Of a stretch of 64,000 bases of DNA, positions 21,801-31,333 are shown in pieces; position 1 is the first letter of the stretch, and every line of letters starts with the position of its first letter. Source of the stretch: Scolanthus callimorphus (Eukaryota > Cnidaria > Anthozoa > Actiniaria > Edwardsiidae); NCBI GenBank assembly GCA_033964015.1, contig CM066924.1, positions 8,042,251-8,106,250 of the forward strand, in the 5' to 3' direction. The position numbers and the translations under genes are program-made. The notes under the pieces were generated by a model. The model saw only the letters and a program-made list of their open reading frames with translations, searched no databases and had not been told where the DNA came from.

Positions 21801-22184
21801 TTTGTATTCAGTCATTGGGTCTAACACTGCAACAGGATTTCCAAGAGGGCCAGAGTTATGGTCTTCGGGATCTCCAAATGTATCCAAGTTCTCGGTGATC
21901 TCTGAATTGTCTTCAAGGATCCCTTCGTCTTCCAATTCGTCACTCTCAGCAGCGATTGACTCCGCATTCATTGTTGAGTTCGTCGAATTGAACTCGTAGT
22001 TCTTGTGTTGTCGACGAAGATGGCTTTTGAAGCCTTCGAACGTTTTGTATGTAGCACTACAACCACGTGCTTTGCAAGACACAAAAAAGTTTGGATCGAA
22101 TCGATGAAAACGTCCATAATGATTTATAATCAAAGCGAACGAAGGTAATCTAAATGAGCACATCTCGCAATCAAACGCCGCCAT
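15849..22184 (-). CDS. EnSpm transposase, nine exons, 842 codons
   Basis: The DDE transposase that would excise and insert the element. My exon model (minus strand): 22184-21519, 20428-20279, 19929-19749, 19391-19060, 18880-18511, 17972-17711, 17293-17115, 16797-16710, 16149-15849. Every junction uses GT/AG and the sum is 2,529 nt, one open frame ending in TAA. Residues 6-60 form two C2H2-like fingers (C6-C9-H22-H27 and C37-C42-H55-H60). Catalytic positions: D315/D316 (YYDDVEVVNPLG), D410 (GDNLA) and E667 (MRFEAKH). Accessory motifs CREC (430-433) and DAMHDVLEG (497-505) are also typical of animal EnSpm transposases. The 5' end is 320 bp from the divergent SAM gene. I see no disabling change. 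Exon boundaries are from sequence reading, not transcripts. Confidence 0.9.
20588..20794 (-). other. Unexplained open stretch in transposase intron 1
   Basis: A 68-codon frame (QEKCVHVTTLAKEFRFFVKR then HCPGFTNDNKFPAVHIGKC) with protein-like composition sits in the first transposase intron. A possible donor follows HIG (cattg|gtaaat). Exon 1 joins exon 2 directly in frame without it (GLV-EPV), and it would break that frame, so it is not part of the main transcript. It may be a remnant of another gene or element, or an alternative exon. I do not recognise it. Confidence 0.35.
20793..21249. mobile_element. Foldback element in transposase intron 1
   Basis: Two inverted arms of about 157 bp (20793-20949 and about 21091-21249), starting ATCGGTCCGGTACCGTATGT and including 'gtgtgagcggggtctaag', fold onto each other with few mismatches around an AT-rich loop of ttatttattt units. 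Directly after, 21260-21390 repeats parts of the arm (ccagaattgtaccggtcc, cgtgtgaacggggtc), so two related copies are adjacent. No coding capacity; 'accccgytcacacgg' arms are common in hAT-like MITEs, but I see no target duplication. Confidence 0.75.
21391..21476. repeat. Hairpin in transposase intron 1
   Basis: CTTAGTCTCCTTGCAGCCCG near 21390-21409 pairs with its complement ending at 21476 (cgggctgcgtaggagactaag), and the next part, tattttgtgtctgtc, pairs too. The stem is about 36 bp with a loop of roughly 14 bp. Lies between the foldback element and the exon 1 donor at 21518. Confidence 0.75.
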
Positions 22185-22504
22185 TTTGATAAATGGCGCG
22201 AAAGCTTCTCGAGCAATCTTTGTGCTTCCAAATAAGGTAGTTCGATACTTTTATGGTTCGGAATCGGTTCGGAAGCTATCGACAGGCTGACAGACAGATT
22301 TGTGGCGGGAAAAATTATATCCGAAAAAGGAAAGACAAGCCTTTTACGGCCAAGCTCCCATGGATCGTAGCGGTCATGACAAGAATAATAATTTCCTCGT
22401 GTGATCGTACCGCCGTGATCATCTTCAGATTTTCGGAAGCACGTCTCGGTTATTTTTATGCTTGGTGCTTTTATACTCTTTTGAAAATATCTTCTGCTCG
22501 TTTG
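22185..22504. promoter_or_regulatory. Divergent promoter region of EnSpm gene pair
   Basis: The 320 bp between the transposase start codon (22184) and the SAM-protein start codon (22505). The transposase start lies in CAAAATGGCGGCG context, a YY1-like element common at animal transcription starts. No TATA box is evident on either strand. The position implies a shared bidirectional promoter; this is inferred from layout alone. Confidence 0.5.
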
Positions 22505-25500
22505 ATGGCCTTGTCACGAGAAAGTTCAACCACTGAAGTCGCGGAATGGCTAAGGGAAAAGAAAATATCGGAATTCTCGATCAAAAAGTTTGCGGGTGAG
22601 TACCGTACTGGGGAGTCCGCCGACGTGCGAAATACACTCCAAGCTGCTTTATCAAAATGGATCCAAACTGGCTTCATTCATTTTATGAATTCTCTATAGA
22701 TGAAGAAATCGACGGCAGTGACTTCTTTACCTTGGAAGCGTGGATGATCGATAGCCTAATCACGACTTTGAAGGAGAAAAAACGCTTCAGAGATGCCTGG
22801 TCCAACGAAACAGGAATGGTATGTCATTGTCGTTCCCGTTGACTTTACTAAACGTTGGTCTAAATTTCACCGTTTAGCTTATTGAAAAACTTTATAAAAC
22901 ATCAAAGATGAAAATGTTTTTTTCTCAACAAGTAAATACTCTATCTGGGCTTTAGTGTCTCACAAGGATTGCAATGATTTTGTAAGATTCAAGTGGGGGA
23001 AGTAAAATCTCGTGGTTTGTCTGTAAGGAACGAGCGGCACCTTTTAAGTTGTCCCAGTTGTCATGTCGGGTAGAACTCTTATCACAGAATACAGAATCTG
23101 TGATTATTTGCCGTTTTCGTGTTTTTTTTCATTGTCAGCAAACTTCAAGGCGCTCAATGCAAGGATTTTAATAAAATCAACTTGAGTTTTGTGTCCAATT
23201 TACAGGGGCCGGTTCCTAGAAAGAGGAATAAGCTATCTTAGGGATAAATGCTAGCATTTTCAATACAAATTTTATCCCTAGGAATTTTATCCCAGGGATA
23301 ACTTTTGTATTGAAAATGCTACCACTTATCCCTAGGATAACTTTATCCCTCTTTCTAGGAACTGGCCCACAGCTGGGAATTCAAAAACATGAAAACCATA
23401 AAATGATGTCAGTAAAATCGGTGGTAAATAGCTGGTAACAGCTGTACTTTATTCATATTCCTCAGGGTTTTGATGCTATGGGTAAACAATGTCGCCTGTC
23501 TACACTAAATACCATTGCTACAGACGTCTCAACTGCTCCAAACTCTACACCTTCCACTCCAAACCAAACCTCTTCTCCACGAACCTCATCTCCACATTCA
23601 GATTCCACCACCGTTAGAGCAGAAACCCCCACATCAGATAAGGAAAATAATGCTAATGGCTGCAATATATCTACTGGTGGTTCATCTACTTTAAATAAGG
23701 TAAGTTTCATTTTTCCTCAGGATGGGTACTGAAACCCAAATTGGGTAGAAGAGATCCTCTGAAAGCTCTGGAACCCTAGCCCTGTTTACGACAGGGAGAA
23801 CTCAATTTCCAATATAATGACAGCTGCTAAATGAAAAATGGTCAAACTGTGCCTTCTGAATAACATGTTTTATCACGGGAAAGCGGTCTTGTTTACTAAC
23901 CTTGCATTAAGTACTCAATTTTTTAAATCAAATTTTCAGTCTCCCCCTAGTTCCTCATCAAAGCCTTCTCCAAGAGGCCGAGCTGGTGAAAGAGGAGTTA
24001 AAGAGAACTGGGCTGATACGTTTGAGCTGCCTCCAAGGGTGAGTAAGATTCTGTATACAGTATTAAGCTGCTGACTTCAATAACCCATCAGCTGTAAAGG
24101 TTTCTAAAGCTTTCTATACAGACAATGAATATATAAATGACAACTAAATTTGTGTTAGGTGGTAAATCTTGAAAGTGAATATTTATAAAAGAGTAATTGC
24201 AAAAGACAAGACTGATAGAGACATGCCTGTAATAATTTCATTAGGGGAGCAGACTTGACTTTTCTTCTATTTTTATTTTGTTGTGACTGAAAAAAATTTC
24301 TCCCCTCAGTTTTCAGTCAGTGTGCAAACCGGCCTGGAGTTGAAACAACTCAATTGGAGTCAACGTTGTGAGTTTAACAGGGATGTATGCACCCTAATAT
24401 CATTGAATACGAGATATCCAACTGGAGCAGAGATAGAGAAGGTAGCAAAGCTGATCGTGAGGACCTATCCATTCCTGAAAGATGCAAAATTGGAGAGACT
24501 ACCACAGAATGGGTAAATTCATATTTTTGCTTATTTAAGCTGTTTGTGTTTGCGTGTAAGGGGGAGGGGTGGGGGTGAGGGTTTGATAAGCTATATTATC
24601 ATACAAGCACCCTAAACTTTTGTTTTTAATCAAAGGGATCATGGGAAACCAAAATATTGAATCGGATGAAACGGATCCAGGACCCCCCGTCAAAACGGTG
24701 CCTCAGCAAAAAGATGAGCAAACCGGCAGAGGATGCACCAAAGAAAAAAAAGAAAAGGAAAGAAGCAGATGTTTGGGCTCAGGTCCCTGAGGTATCTGAG
24801 GAGGAAGCAGAAACCCTCAAAGAAAAAGTCAAAGAGCTGAAGAGCTTGTCGAAAACAAAGAAATCAGACAATGCTGAAATAATGCGGCTGATGAAAGAAA
24901 CATTCCCACTAAGACGACAGGAGGTCATTGAAGAGTGCCCTGACATGAAAACAGTTCAGAGAAACTATCCACCACTTACGAGTGCCACACACGTAAGTGA
25001 TTAATTCAATAGACCTCCTGGGCTTCATTTGTTTGTTGTCCCATTTCCCATGTCCTAGATGTTACTCATATCTTTCAAATGCAGTAATAAACAGAATGAA
25101 GAAATAAATTTCCGAAAGACAAAAAACAACTCTCTTTGAGTGCATCACATCACTTAAAATGGGCAATTTGTATTCACATTTTTTAGGGGTTAAAATTGTC
25201 TGCAAGGTTATTTTTGAGGGTACTATATTTCCGATAAAAGTGTTTGAAATCAGACAGAAATGTGTCATTAAATGTACAGGGCACTGTGGGGTCACAAATA
25301 AGGGGTTGGCTTTTATTCTTAGTTGATTTTTCTTTTTCAGTTAAGAATGGAATTTTGCCGCATTATGCAAGATGATGCCATATTCAACACTATGCGGGAT
25401 CGGTTTGTAAAGACCTGGATTCCAAAAGTGTTCTCTTATGCTATGGCCTCAGACAAGCCTGAAATCAGAAGGATATTGGCTGAGATGGATGAAGCAGTAG

Positions 25501-26954
25501 AGAAGGGAGAACTAAGAGAGATAGGTGTGTACCTATCATGCTTAATAGTTATCACCAGAGGGAGCCCATCTTAAAATTTTGTAAAATAGATAGCAAAATA
25601 TTTTTGCACACTCTTGTGTGCCATTTTATTTTGATAATTTTTTGGATTTGTAAGCTCCACTTAACAGATTCCCTAGTGTCCCTTTAGTTTTTAGGGTTGT
25701 GCATCATCCCCTTTTCTGATTGGTACACTAGGTTCATTTAGGGTTTAATGTTTAGTCAGGGTAGGGTTTGTTTGGCTCAGGCCCAGTCAAGGTTACAAAT
25801 TTCAAGATGTTTCAAGATTAGAAAACTTTGAAAAGAGTTCTTAATACTGAGTGAACTGAGGGACTTTACGGTTAAGGAAACAATGTTGCAATGCCTCAAA
25901 GCTCTACTCAATTTGGATCTCAGTGCCCCTCTGTCAACCCCCCTAAGAAGTCTTAGTAAGGCGGTCTTAAGTAATTACGGTACCTTATATATTTTTAACA
26001 TGTTGTAGAATGCCAGCGGAGAGCTGCTATTTGGGTACTTTGCCAATGCCTCCTCAAACGGGGTGGAGGGAGACAAGGGAGTGCAGACGAATTGTTGCTA
26101 CGTCTTGTGAAGGTATGTTTCTAGAATTACTTTTTCAGTGCAGCTGCAGTCAACATGCAACGCATACTGAAGCTTGCCCTTCTCTTGCCCTTCAGTTTAT
26201 AAGCATGCAATCACATTGATTCCTTGTAAAATTTGGGATTAGTTTGACCAACTGTTTCAATTTTTCTCAAAATTGCCTGAGCCGTCTGTACACTAGAAAG
26301 TAATCCCAAATTTTACTCTGCCCAATTTATGATGCCCATACAAACTGCCATAAATGCAGTACAGTACAGTATATGTGGTTTGGCATTTATCATTAATGTT
26401 TTAAAATAGACTTACACATAAAAGTTAAGTAGATAGGGATTTTTATACTTTGTGCATTGGGTGTTAAATTTGTGTGTGTATGCTGGAGTAGGGGCTTCCC
26501 TCTGATACCTACATGTATGTAACTATTATGTATACACGGTACTCAGTGGGAGTTTGGCAGAACACATTGACTTTAACATCTGATTACCAAGTGTCTGCAA
26601 ATGGTAAGCGTGTTTTAATATTTATTTATTTTTTCAATTTTTTTTTAGGGTACAGATGATATAGATAGTATTATAGCAAAATCCTCAGCACCTGCTATGA
26701 TTATAAATGGCAACAGTATTTTTGATGAGGACACCACATATATCGCAGCAGAAGGCGAATGGATCTTCAGATTTTCCAAGGGGCAGAAGCTTTGTGATGC
26801 GATGCTCTGTATGATTTCATGCTATTTTGTTTATAACTGCGAATACGGGCTGCAACGCAATGTGATGATCTTTCTGCAAGCAGCCACCATGAGTTACACT
26901 GGGAAGCTCCCAATAAGTGTGGCAGAGTTGTTTACACAACTTTCAGAATTGTAG
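22505..26954 (+). CDS. SAM-domain accessory protein of EnSpm element
   Basis: Nine exons in my model: 22505-22595, 22700-22818, 23466-23699, 23940-24038, 24310-24512, 24638-24992, 25341-25524, 26009-26112, 26649-26954; total 1,695 nt, 564 codons and a TAG. Residues about 10-60 form a sterile alpha motif (TEVAEWLREKKISEF..F, then EEIDGSDFFTL), split by intron 1. A Ser/Thr/Pro-rich linker follows, then a conserved block (SLNTRYPTGAEIEKVAKLI, YPFLKD, GSWETKILNRMK), a Lys-rich stretch (APKKKKKRKE) that may be a nuclear signal, and a helical C-terminus. This arrangement recalls proteins annotated as SAMD3-like in animal genomes. Its role in transposition is unknown. The acceptor before exon 6 is GG at 24636-24637 instead of AG; the nearest AG (24634-24635) shifts the frame to an early stop, so the gene may be broken. 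Confidence 0.8.
23205..23369. mobile_element. Palindromic MITE in SAM-gene intron 2
   Basis: 165 bp near-perfect palindrome: GGGCCGGTTCCTAGAAAGAG at the left is mirrored at the right end (ctctttctaggaactggccc), and the centre alternates 'ttatccctagg' and 'aaaatgctagc' arms. Its AG dinucleotides do not disturb the splice sites I assigned. Superfamily unknown. Confidence 0.8.
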
Positions 26955-27012
26955 ATTGTTAGTAATCACTGCATGGTGATTAAACTATCTCCTTAAAGTA
27001 ATGGCGTTTGTA

Positions 27013-27160
27013 TACACCTAATTCAAAAAAGGTTGTCTTGGTCATTTGGTCTTTGGTCATCGACACCTTTGTTTCGTGGTCACTGACCACAGCCCTTTGT
27101 TCCGCGCTATAATTATTGAAAGACCAAACACCAAGGACAACCTTTTTTGAATTAGGTGTA
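27013..27160. mobile_element. 148 bp TIR element after the SAM gene
   Basis: TACACCTAATTCAAAAAAGG continuing ttgtcttgg at the left is matched by the inverted copy ending at 27160, 29 bp with one mismatch. It lies in the 3' region between the SAM-gene stop (26954) and an AATAAA at 27306, so may be transcribed as 3' UTR. No target duplication identified. Confidence 0.75.
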
Positions 27161-27349
27161 ATTTTAAACTACAGTCTTCAAATGGAAGTGTTCTTGTTCC
27201 TGTTAAGTGAATTTAAAAGTAATAATATATTTATAGTTACTTTGTGAGTGAAGGCCGATTAATATTATGATTTGATAATGTCATGAGATTATTGAAATAG
27301 TTTTAAATAAATTAATTCATGTTATTAACAATTGTGTGATGCTACTTGA

Positions 27350-27721
27350 TGCCAGCGAATTGTAGAAATGACTCCCAAAATGGTTTAAAATTATCCTCCA
27401 AGGGTTTGAAATGACTCCTCCAAGGATTAAAATACATAATATACCGTATACGAGAAACGTAACGACGGGGCGAAGGCTGTAGGCCTGTGCGATGAATATG
27501 TCTTACAAAACAACCCTTGCCTGTTCCAAAACAGCACACCAAATAGCTAAAATGACTATATAACAATGGTTAAAATGACCCTAGAAAGGGTCAAAACAGC
27601 GATTATCGTCAAGGGTCAAAACGACTCTTCAAAAGAGTCAATTTGTGACAAGGGTCAAATTGACTCTTTCAAAAGAGTCGTCCTGGGGTCACCAAAACGA
27701 CCCTTTTGAAAGAGTCGTTTT
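27350..27721. repeat. Right subterminal repeats of EnSpm element
   Basis: Dense direct and inverted copies of 'aagagtc', 'gggtcaaaa' and 'ttttgaccc' (for example 27575-27720), matching motifs near the left end. The inner part (27350-27430) is sparser, with degenerate 'aaatgactcc' units. Confidence 0.75.
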
Positions 27722-27742
27722 GACCCTTTTCAATTTACAGTG
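27722..27742 (-). repeat. Right terminal inverted repeat of EnSpm element
   Basis: Ends ...CAATTTACAGTG, the exact reverse complement of the left terminus over 21 bp, followed by the target duplication CA and then GPCR coding sequence. Confidence 0.92.
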
Positions 27743-28150
27743 CAAACGCATTGCACACTTGAATGTGTGAAGTCTTTTCTTTTGTTGGGCTTGTGGGAGG
27801 TTCAGCGCCGTGTATGAGTTCTTGAGTCTCTTTAACAAGAAGATGTTTAAGATAAAAATTGTAAGTTGAAGCAGAATGAGAAAGAAGGTAAAATACGCTG
27901 CCAAATATAGCATATGTCTATCCCACATGTCATTTTAACATGGCAATAGGGTTTGCCATCCAGTGAGACTACTGTTGTCATGATCAGATTCGGTAAAGAG
28001 ATCCCCCCGGTGATAACCCACGGTGTAATGTTCAGGAGAATCAGGGCTTTGCGGGTCAGGGGGGACACTTGCAGTCGTGACATCAATGCTCTGTATCGCT
28101 CGACAGAAATTATCAAGAGTATGACTACAGAAACAAGAGACGCGGTGTAG
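27743..28150 (-). pseudogene. Class A GPCR fragment, TM3 end to TM6 start
   Basis: The minus strand encodes the end of TM3 with an ERY motif (IISVERYRAL, the DRY position), TM4 (ALILLNITPWVITGGIS), an extracellular loop with Cys, and TM5 (YLAAYFTFFLILLQLTIFIL) leading into the third loop and FKCAMRL, where the EnSpm element interrupts it. A frameshift lies between CHVK and MWDRHM near 27930. Upstream of the NYTASL segment the frame meets a stop at about 28157, and TM1-TM3 are absent. The receptor was therefore already partial, or lost its 5' exons, independently of the transposon. Confidence 0.8.
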
Positions 28151-28479
28151 TTCACAGTCTATTTATAAGGACGTCGGGTTTCCTTTAAAAGCAGTCAGGA
28201 GACAATCAGGTATCAAATGGTCCGTCCCTAATGACCAGCTTTCACGTTTCATGAATCTCTAGGCCTGTAGCACGAGTCACGTAAGAGAAATTCGTAAAAT
28301 CACGGGTCACGAGGGCATGAGATTTCACGGATGACGGCAATAATTTTCCTGTTTTCACCAACGGAGCAAATTTGGGGTGAATCACGTAGAACCCCTTCAC
28401 CACTCTGTCCTACCCTACTAACCACCGCAGGTGTTCTATTTCCAAAGGTAAAAGTTGAATTTCAAAATAGTTAATAGAG

Positions 28480-28718
28480 AACATGAACAACAACAACCAA
28501 AGGGCATTTGTTATTCTTAACCAATTATCACCTTTAATCATTCCGAATGTTTATATGTTGCCTAGCAACGTATCTACATTACTATATAAACAGCCCCACT
28601 CCCTCTGTTTTCTCTCTTTGCTCCGACGAAGGGCTAACGCTCGAAACGTCAGCATAACGCCATTTTTCCACGGCGCTTAACATAAATCTCAACCTTTGGT
28701 TGTTGTTGTTCATGTTCA
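28480..28718 (+). mobile_element. Penelope-like terminal piece, hammerhead-like core
   Basis: Inverted repeats (gaacatgaacaacaacaacc at 28479-28498 and its complement ending at 28717) bracket about 240 bp. Inside, 28621-28651 reads CTCCGACGAAGGGCTAACGC followed by TCGAAACGTCAGC. That is close to a minimal hammerhead ribozyme: a CCGACGA box (consensus CUGANGA with U to C), a 4 bp stem closed by TAAC, GAAA, then a GTC cleavage triplet. Minimal hammerheads of this kind are known in the terminal repeats of Penelope-like retroelements. No reverse transcriptase or GIY-YIG coding is present. The U-to-C change would weaken cleavage. Confidence 0.5.
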
Positions 28719-30411
28719 CGTCTCCGCCGACGCAGACCACCTAGTTTCCCATAAAACTAGTCATACCATAGTTAATAGAGACTTCTAAGATTGCGCGGGT
28801 CGAAGCATCTTTAATAATGCTTTGTAAACTTTCATTTTGCTCAAGCCTCAGGCAGTGGCGAGGGCTGACCAACTGAGTAGTTTGCTTGTATGTTTCCCGA
28901 TGCGCGCGTAGTTTGCTTGTATGATTTACGAGGTGAATGAAATTCTTATTTCTGGGAGACGAAAATCACGCTGAAGAAATGGAGTCACTCAAAAAACATC
29001 GTAGAAATTTTCCAAAATTAATCATAACCCACTACGATGTTTAAAGTACTACACCGAGCATCCGCTTTTTATGCGCGCAAAGCTAGTAAAGTTATTTATT
29101 GTTGTAGATGGCGCGCGCGCAGCGCGAGCCGACCAAAAAAACACTCTGTATATAAAGGCATCAGGTACCCTAAAAGCAGCCATCAATGTCACCCTGTCTA
29201 ACAATCAGCGCCCAAAAAAATTTGGCCCCCCCTCAAACGTAAGCCCAAAAATTTGAGCCCTCCCCTAAATCGGCGCCCAAAAAATCAAGGCCCACCCCAT
29301 ATATTTGCCGGCCCACCCCCCCCCCCCCCCCCCCCCCCCCCGTTAAATAATGACCACTCCCTTATCATTCCCAGTTATTTCGTAAATTAATTATATGTTA
29401 ACGAGGTTTTTAAAAGCTAATGAGTATTTATATGCTAAGGAGGCTTTATGCTATAATAAGTTATTTGTATACTTTCCCCAGCGGGGTACTCGAATATAAA
29501 AATGACGGGGGAGGGGGTCCAAACGAAGTCAACATTTCAAACCTCAAAAACTACCCTAGCCATAAATTTGATACCCTAAAGATACCCAACTTCTTTAGCC
29601 TAATGTAGTATCTTGTCAGAAAAATTTCTTACTCCCAAAAATACGTCGGACCCTAGTCACTTTTATATACGACAATCCCCTATGGGATTCTTTCTATGTA
29701 TCTATATGTTAAAGAGCATATGACACGGAATCAATTTATAATATTCTTAGACACTATTATGATTAGAGAAATACTTATTCCAATTGAGCTCTATCAGATA
29801 AAAAAACAGAAAGTCATGGCGTGGAGAATTTTCTGTTTTGCGTGCTGAAAATGACCCTCTAAGTCTCTTTGTCCAGGTGTCGGATGTCTGGTTTGCATGA
29901 CGTAAACGTGTTGTGTTAATATGATTCGCATCGTTTAGCTTGGGCTGCCTCTGCCTAGCTTCGCTGCTTCTTATCACATCTTGTTTAAATTTGGAGTGAG
30001 TAGTTTACTAATTGGTTTCGATCGTGTCATATTTGCTGTGAGCCAGCGAAGCGAGCGAACAGCGAAACTAACCCTGAAGTCCTGAGTGATGTGCATCGCA
30101 CTTTCGGCACTTTTTTCGAATTTAGGAAAGCTCGCAAGAAGATATCCATGTTGGTGTCTATGGTCTTGTCCGTAGATCAGCCTCGTTTTGGTGCAAAGCA
30201 ATGGACAAAGCTGACTTTCGGGGTTCCTGTGGAATTCACTCCGCAGATCTACTAGCATTTTCAGTTCACATTTTGAATTTTGCAGTTCAGAACATTACAA
30301 TTCTTATGAATACTTTATTAATACTATTATTATTATATAAGCCAAACCATTTGTAGTCGAAAATAATCTGCAACCACTTCAAGGTAACAGTTTGGAAAAC
30401 AAAGAGTTTAT
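28719..30411. other. Unassigned, with poly-C tract and diverged MITE
   Basis: No supported gene. Contains a 26 bp C tract (29316-29341) preceded by several 'cgcccaaaaaaatttgg'-like units (29205-29300), and a degenerate TIR element at about 29482-29687 (ggggtactcgaatataaaaa and its distorted inverse) with 'accctaaagatacc' motifs recalling the MITE A family. 28985-29190 resembles 40655-40915 (shared aaaaaacatcgta, tttatgcgc and catcaggt), an interspersed repeat. Confidence 0.45.
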
Positions 30412-31010
30412 ATTTATTTCAGTTTATTCAGTTTATTCATTTTTTTCGCCAGGAGTATACATTTCCATAAATTTAAATTTAAACAAAAGAAACTGGCGAG
30501 GAAGCTCACAAGAAACCATAGGGCTTATAAACATGAGCTCCCCCCTAATCATAGATAATATTACATAAACTTACTAGGGACTGCATTATGTTACGATGGA
30601 TCAATTATAATAAAAACAAGCAACACAGACAGACGACACAGACAGCACCAATAGCGAAGCGAAAAAAAGCGCAGCAGAATGAGTAGTAAATAAATTAGCT
30701 AAGAAGAAATGTTTTCAGTCTTGATTTAAAAAGAGAAATAGAATTTGAGTTTTGAATTTCTTTCTTAAGTGAATTAAAGAAAATAGGACCTTGAAACCGA
30801 ATAGCAAACTTTCTAATATTTGTTCGGAATGGGAAAAATGTGAAAAGCACCGGCATTCCTAGTGTTATAGGAATGAATTTCGTTTGACAGTGAAAACATA
30901 TCTTTAAAAGCTCTAGGGAGAAGACGTTTCTTATAAAGAAACATAAATTTGCCAATTTCCTCATTTTGAATACAAATTTTGAAATTTATCCAATAGAAAT
31001 GTTAACTTGG
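30412..31010 (-). pseudogene. LINE 3' end fragment (ORF2 C-terminus)
   Basis: The minus strand encodes the last part of a LINE ORF2 in two frames: IGKFMFLYKKRLLPRAFKDM and NEIHSYNTRNAGAFHIFP, then after a frameshift near 30830 PFRTNIRKFAIRFQGPIFFN and ISLFKSRLKTFLLS with a stop at 30695. 'YNTRN..' and 'RTNxRKxSIRxxGPxxxN' are standard ends of CR1-like LINE proteins. The 3' UTR runs to about 30412 and ends with aataaactgaataaactg units. Strongly 5'-truncated and dead. Confidence 0.75.
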
Positions 31011-31333
31011 CCTTGCTAGAGAGACTCTAGTGCCACTTAATGCTAGGAGAGATAAACACACAGTATCAAGTTTACTTAAACAAAAAAATTTTTAGTTATT
31101 GCCACATATTTCTCAACAATAAAAATGCTTTGAATTACAGCTAAAAAAACACTGTTTAAATATATTACCAGCTCACAGCACTTCACTTTCTATTAGAAAC
31201 TTCTAGTATATGCTCTTTTATAACGAGGCTTCTATGCTGTTTTCCACATTAGAAGTGACAAACCGCAAACTTCGCCAATCTATTATATCTAACATGAGCG
31301 GGAGGTCGTTCTATAACTTCTCAAGGAACTTAA

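Larger units (their letters stand above)
15079..27742. mobile_element. EnSpm/CACTA transposon with two divergent genes
   Basis: A 12,664 bp element. The ends are 21 bp perfect inverted repeats beginning CACTGTAAATTGAAAAGG, flanked by a CA duplication (15077-15078 and 27743-27744). Both ends carry subterminal copies of gagtca/ttttgac-type motifs. Inside are a transposase gene on the minus strand (22184-15849) and a SAM-domain gene on the plus strand (22505-26954). CACTG termini, subterminal repeats and this transposase type define the CMC (CACTA/Mirage/Chapaev) superfamily. It is inserted in a GPCR exon. The perfect ends and open transposase suggest a recent insertion. Confidence 0.93.

Noticed and set aside
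15079..27742. 3 bp target duplication for the EnSpm element
   Set aside because: The flanks agree for CA only (left cca, right caa), and the GPCR frame is restored with exactly 2 bp.
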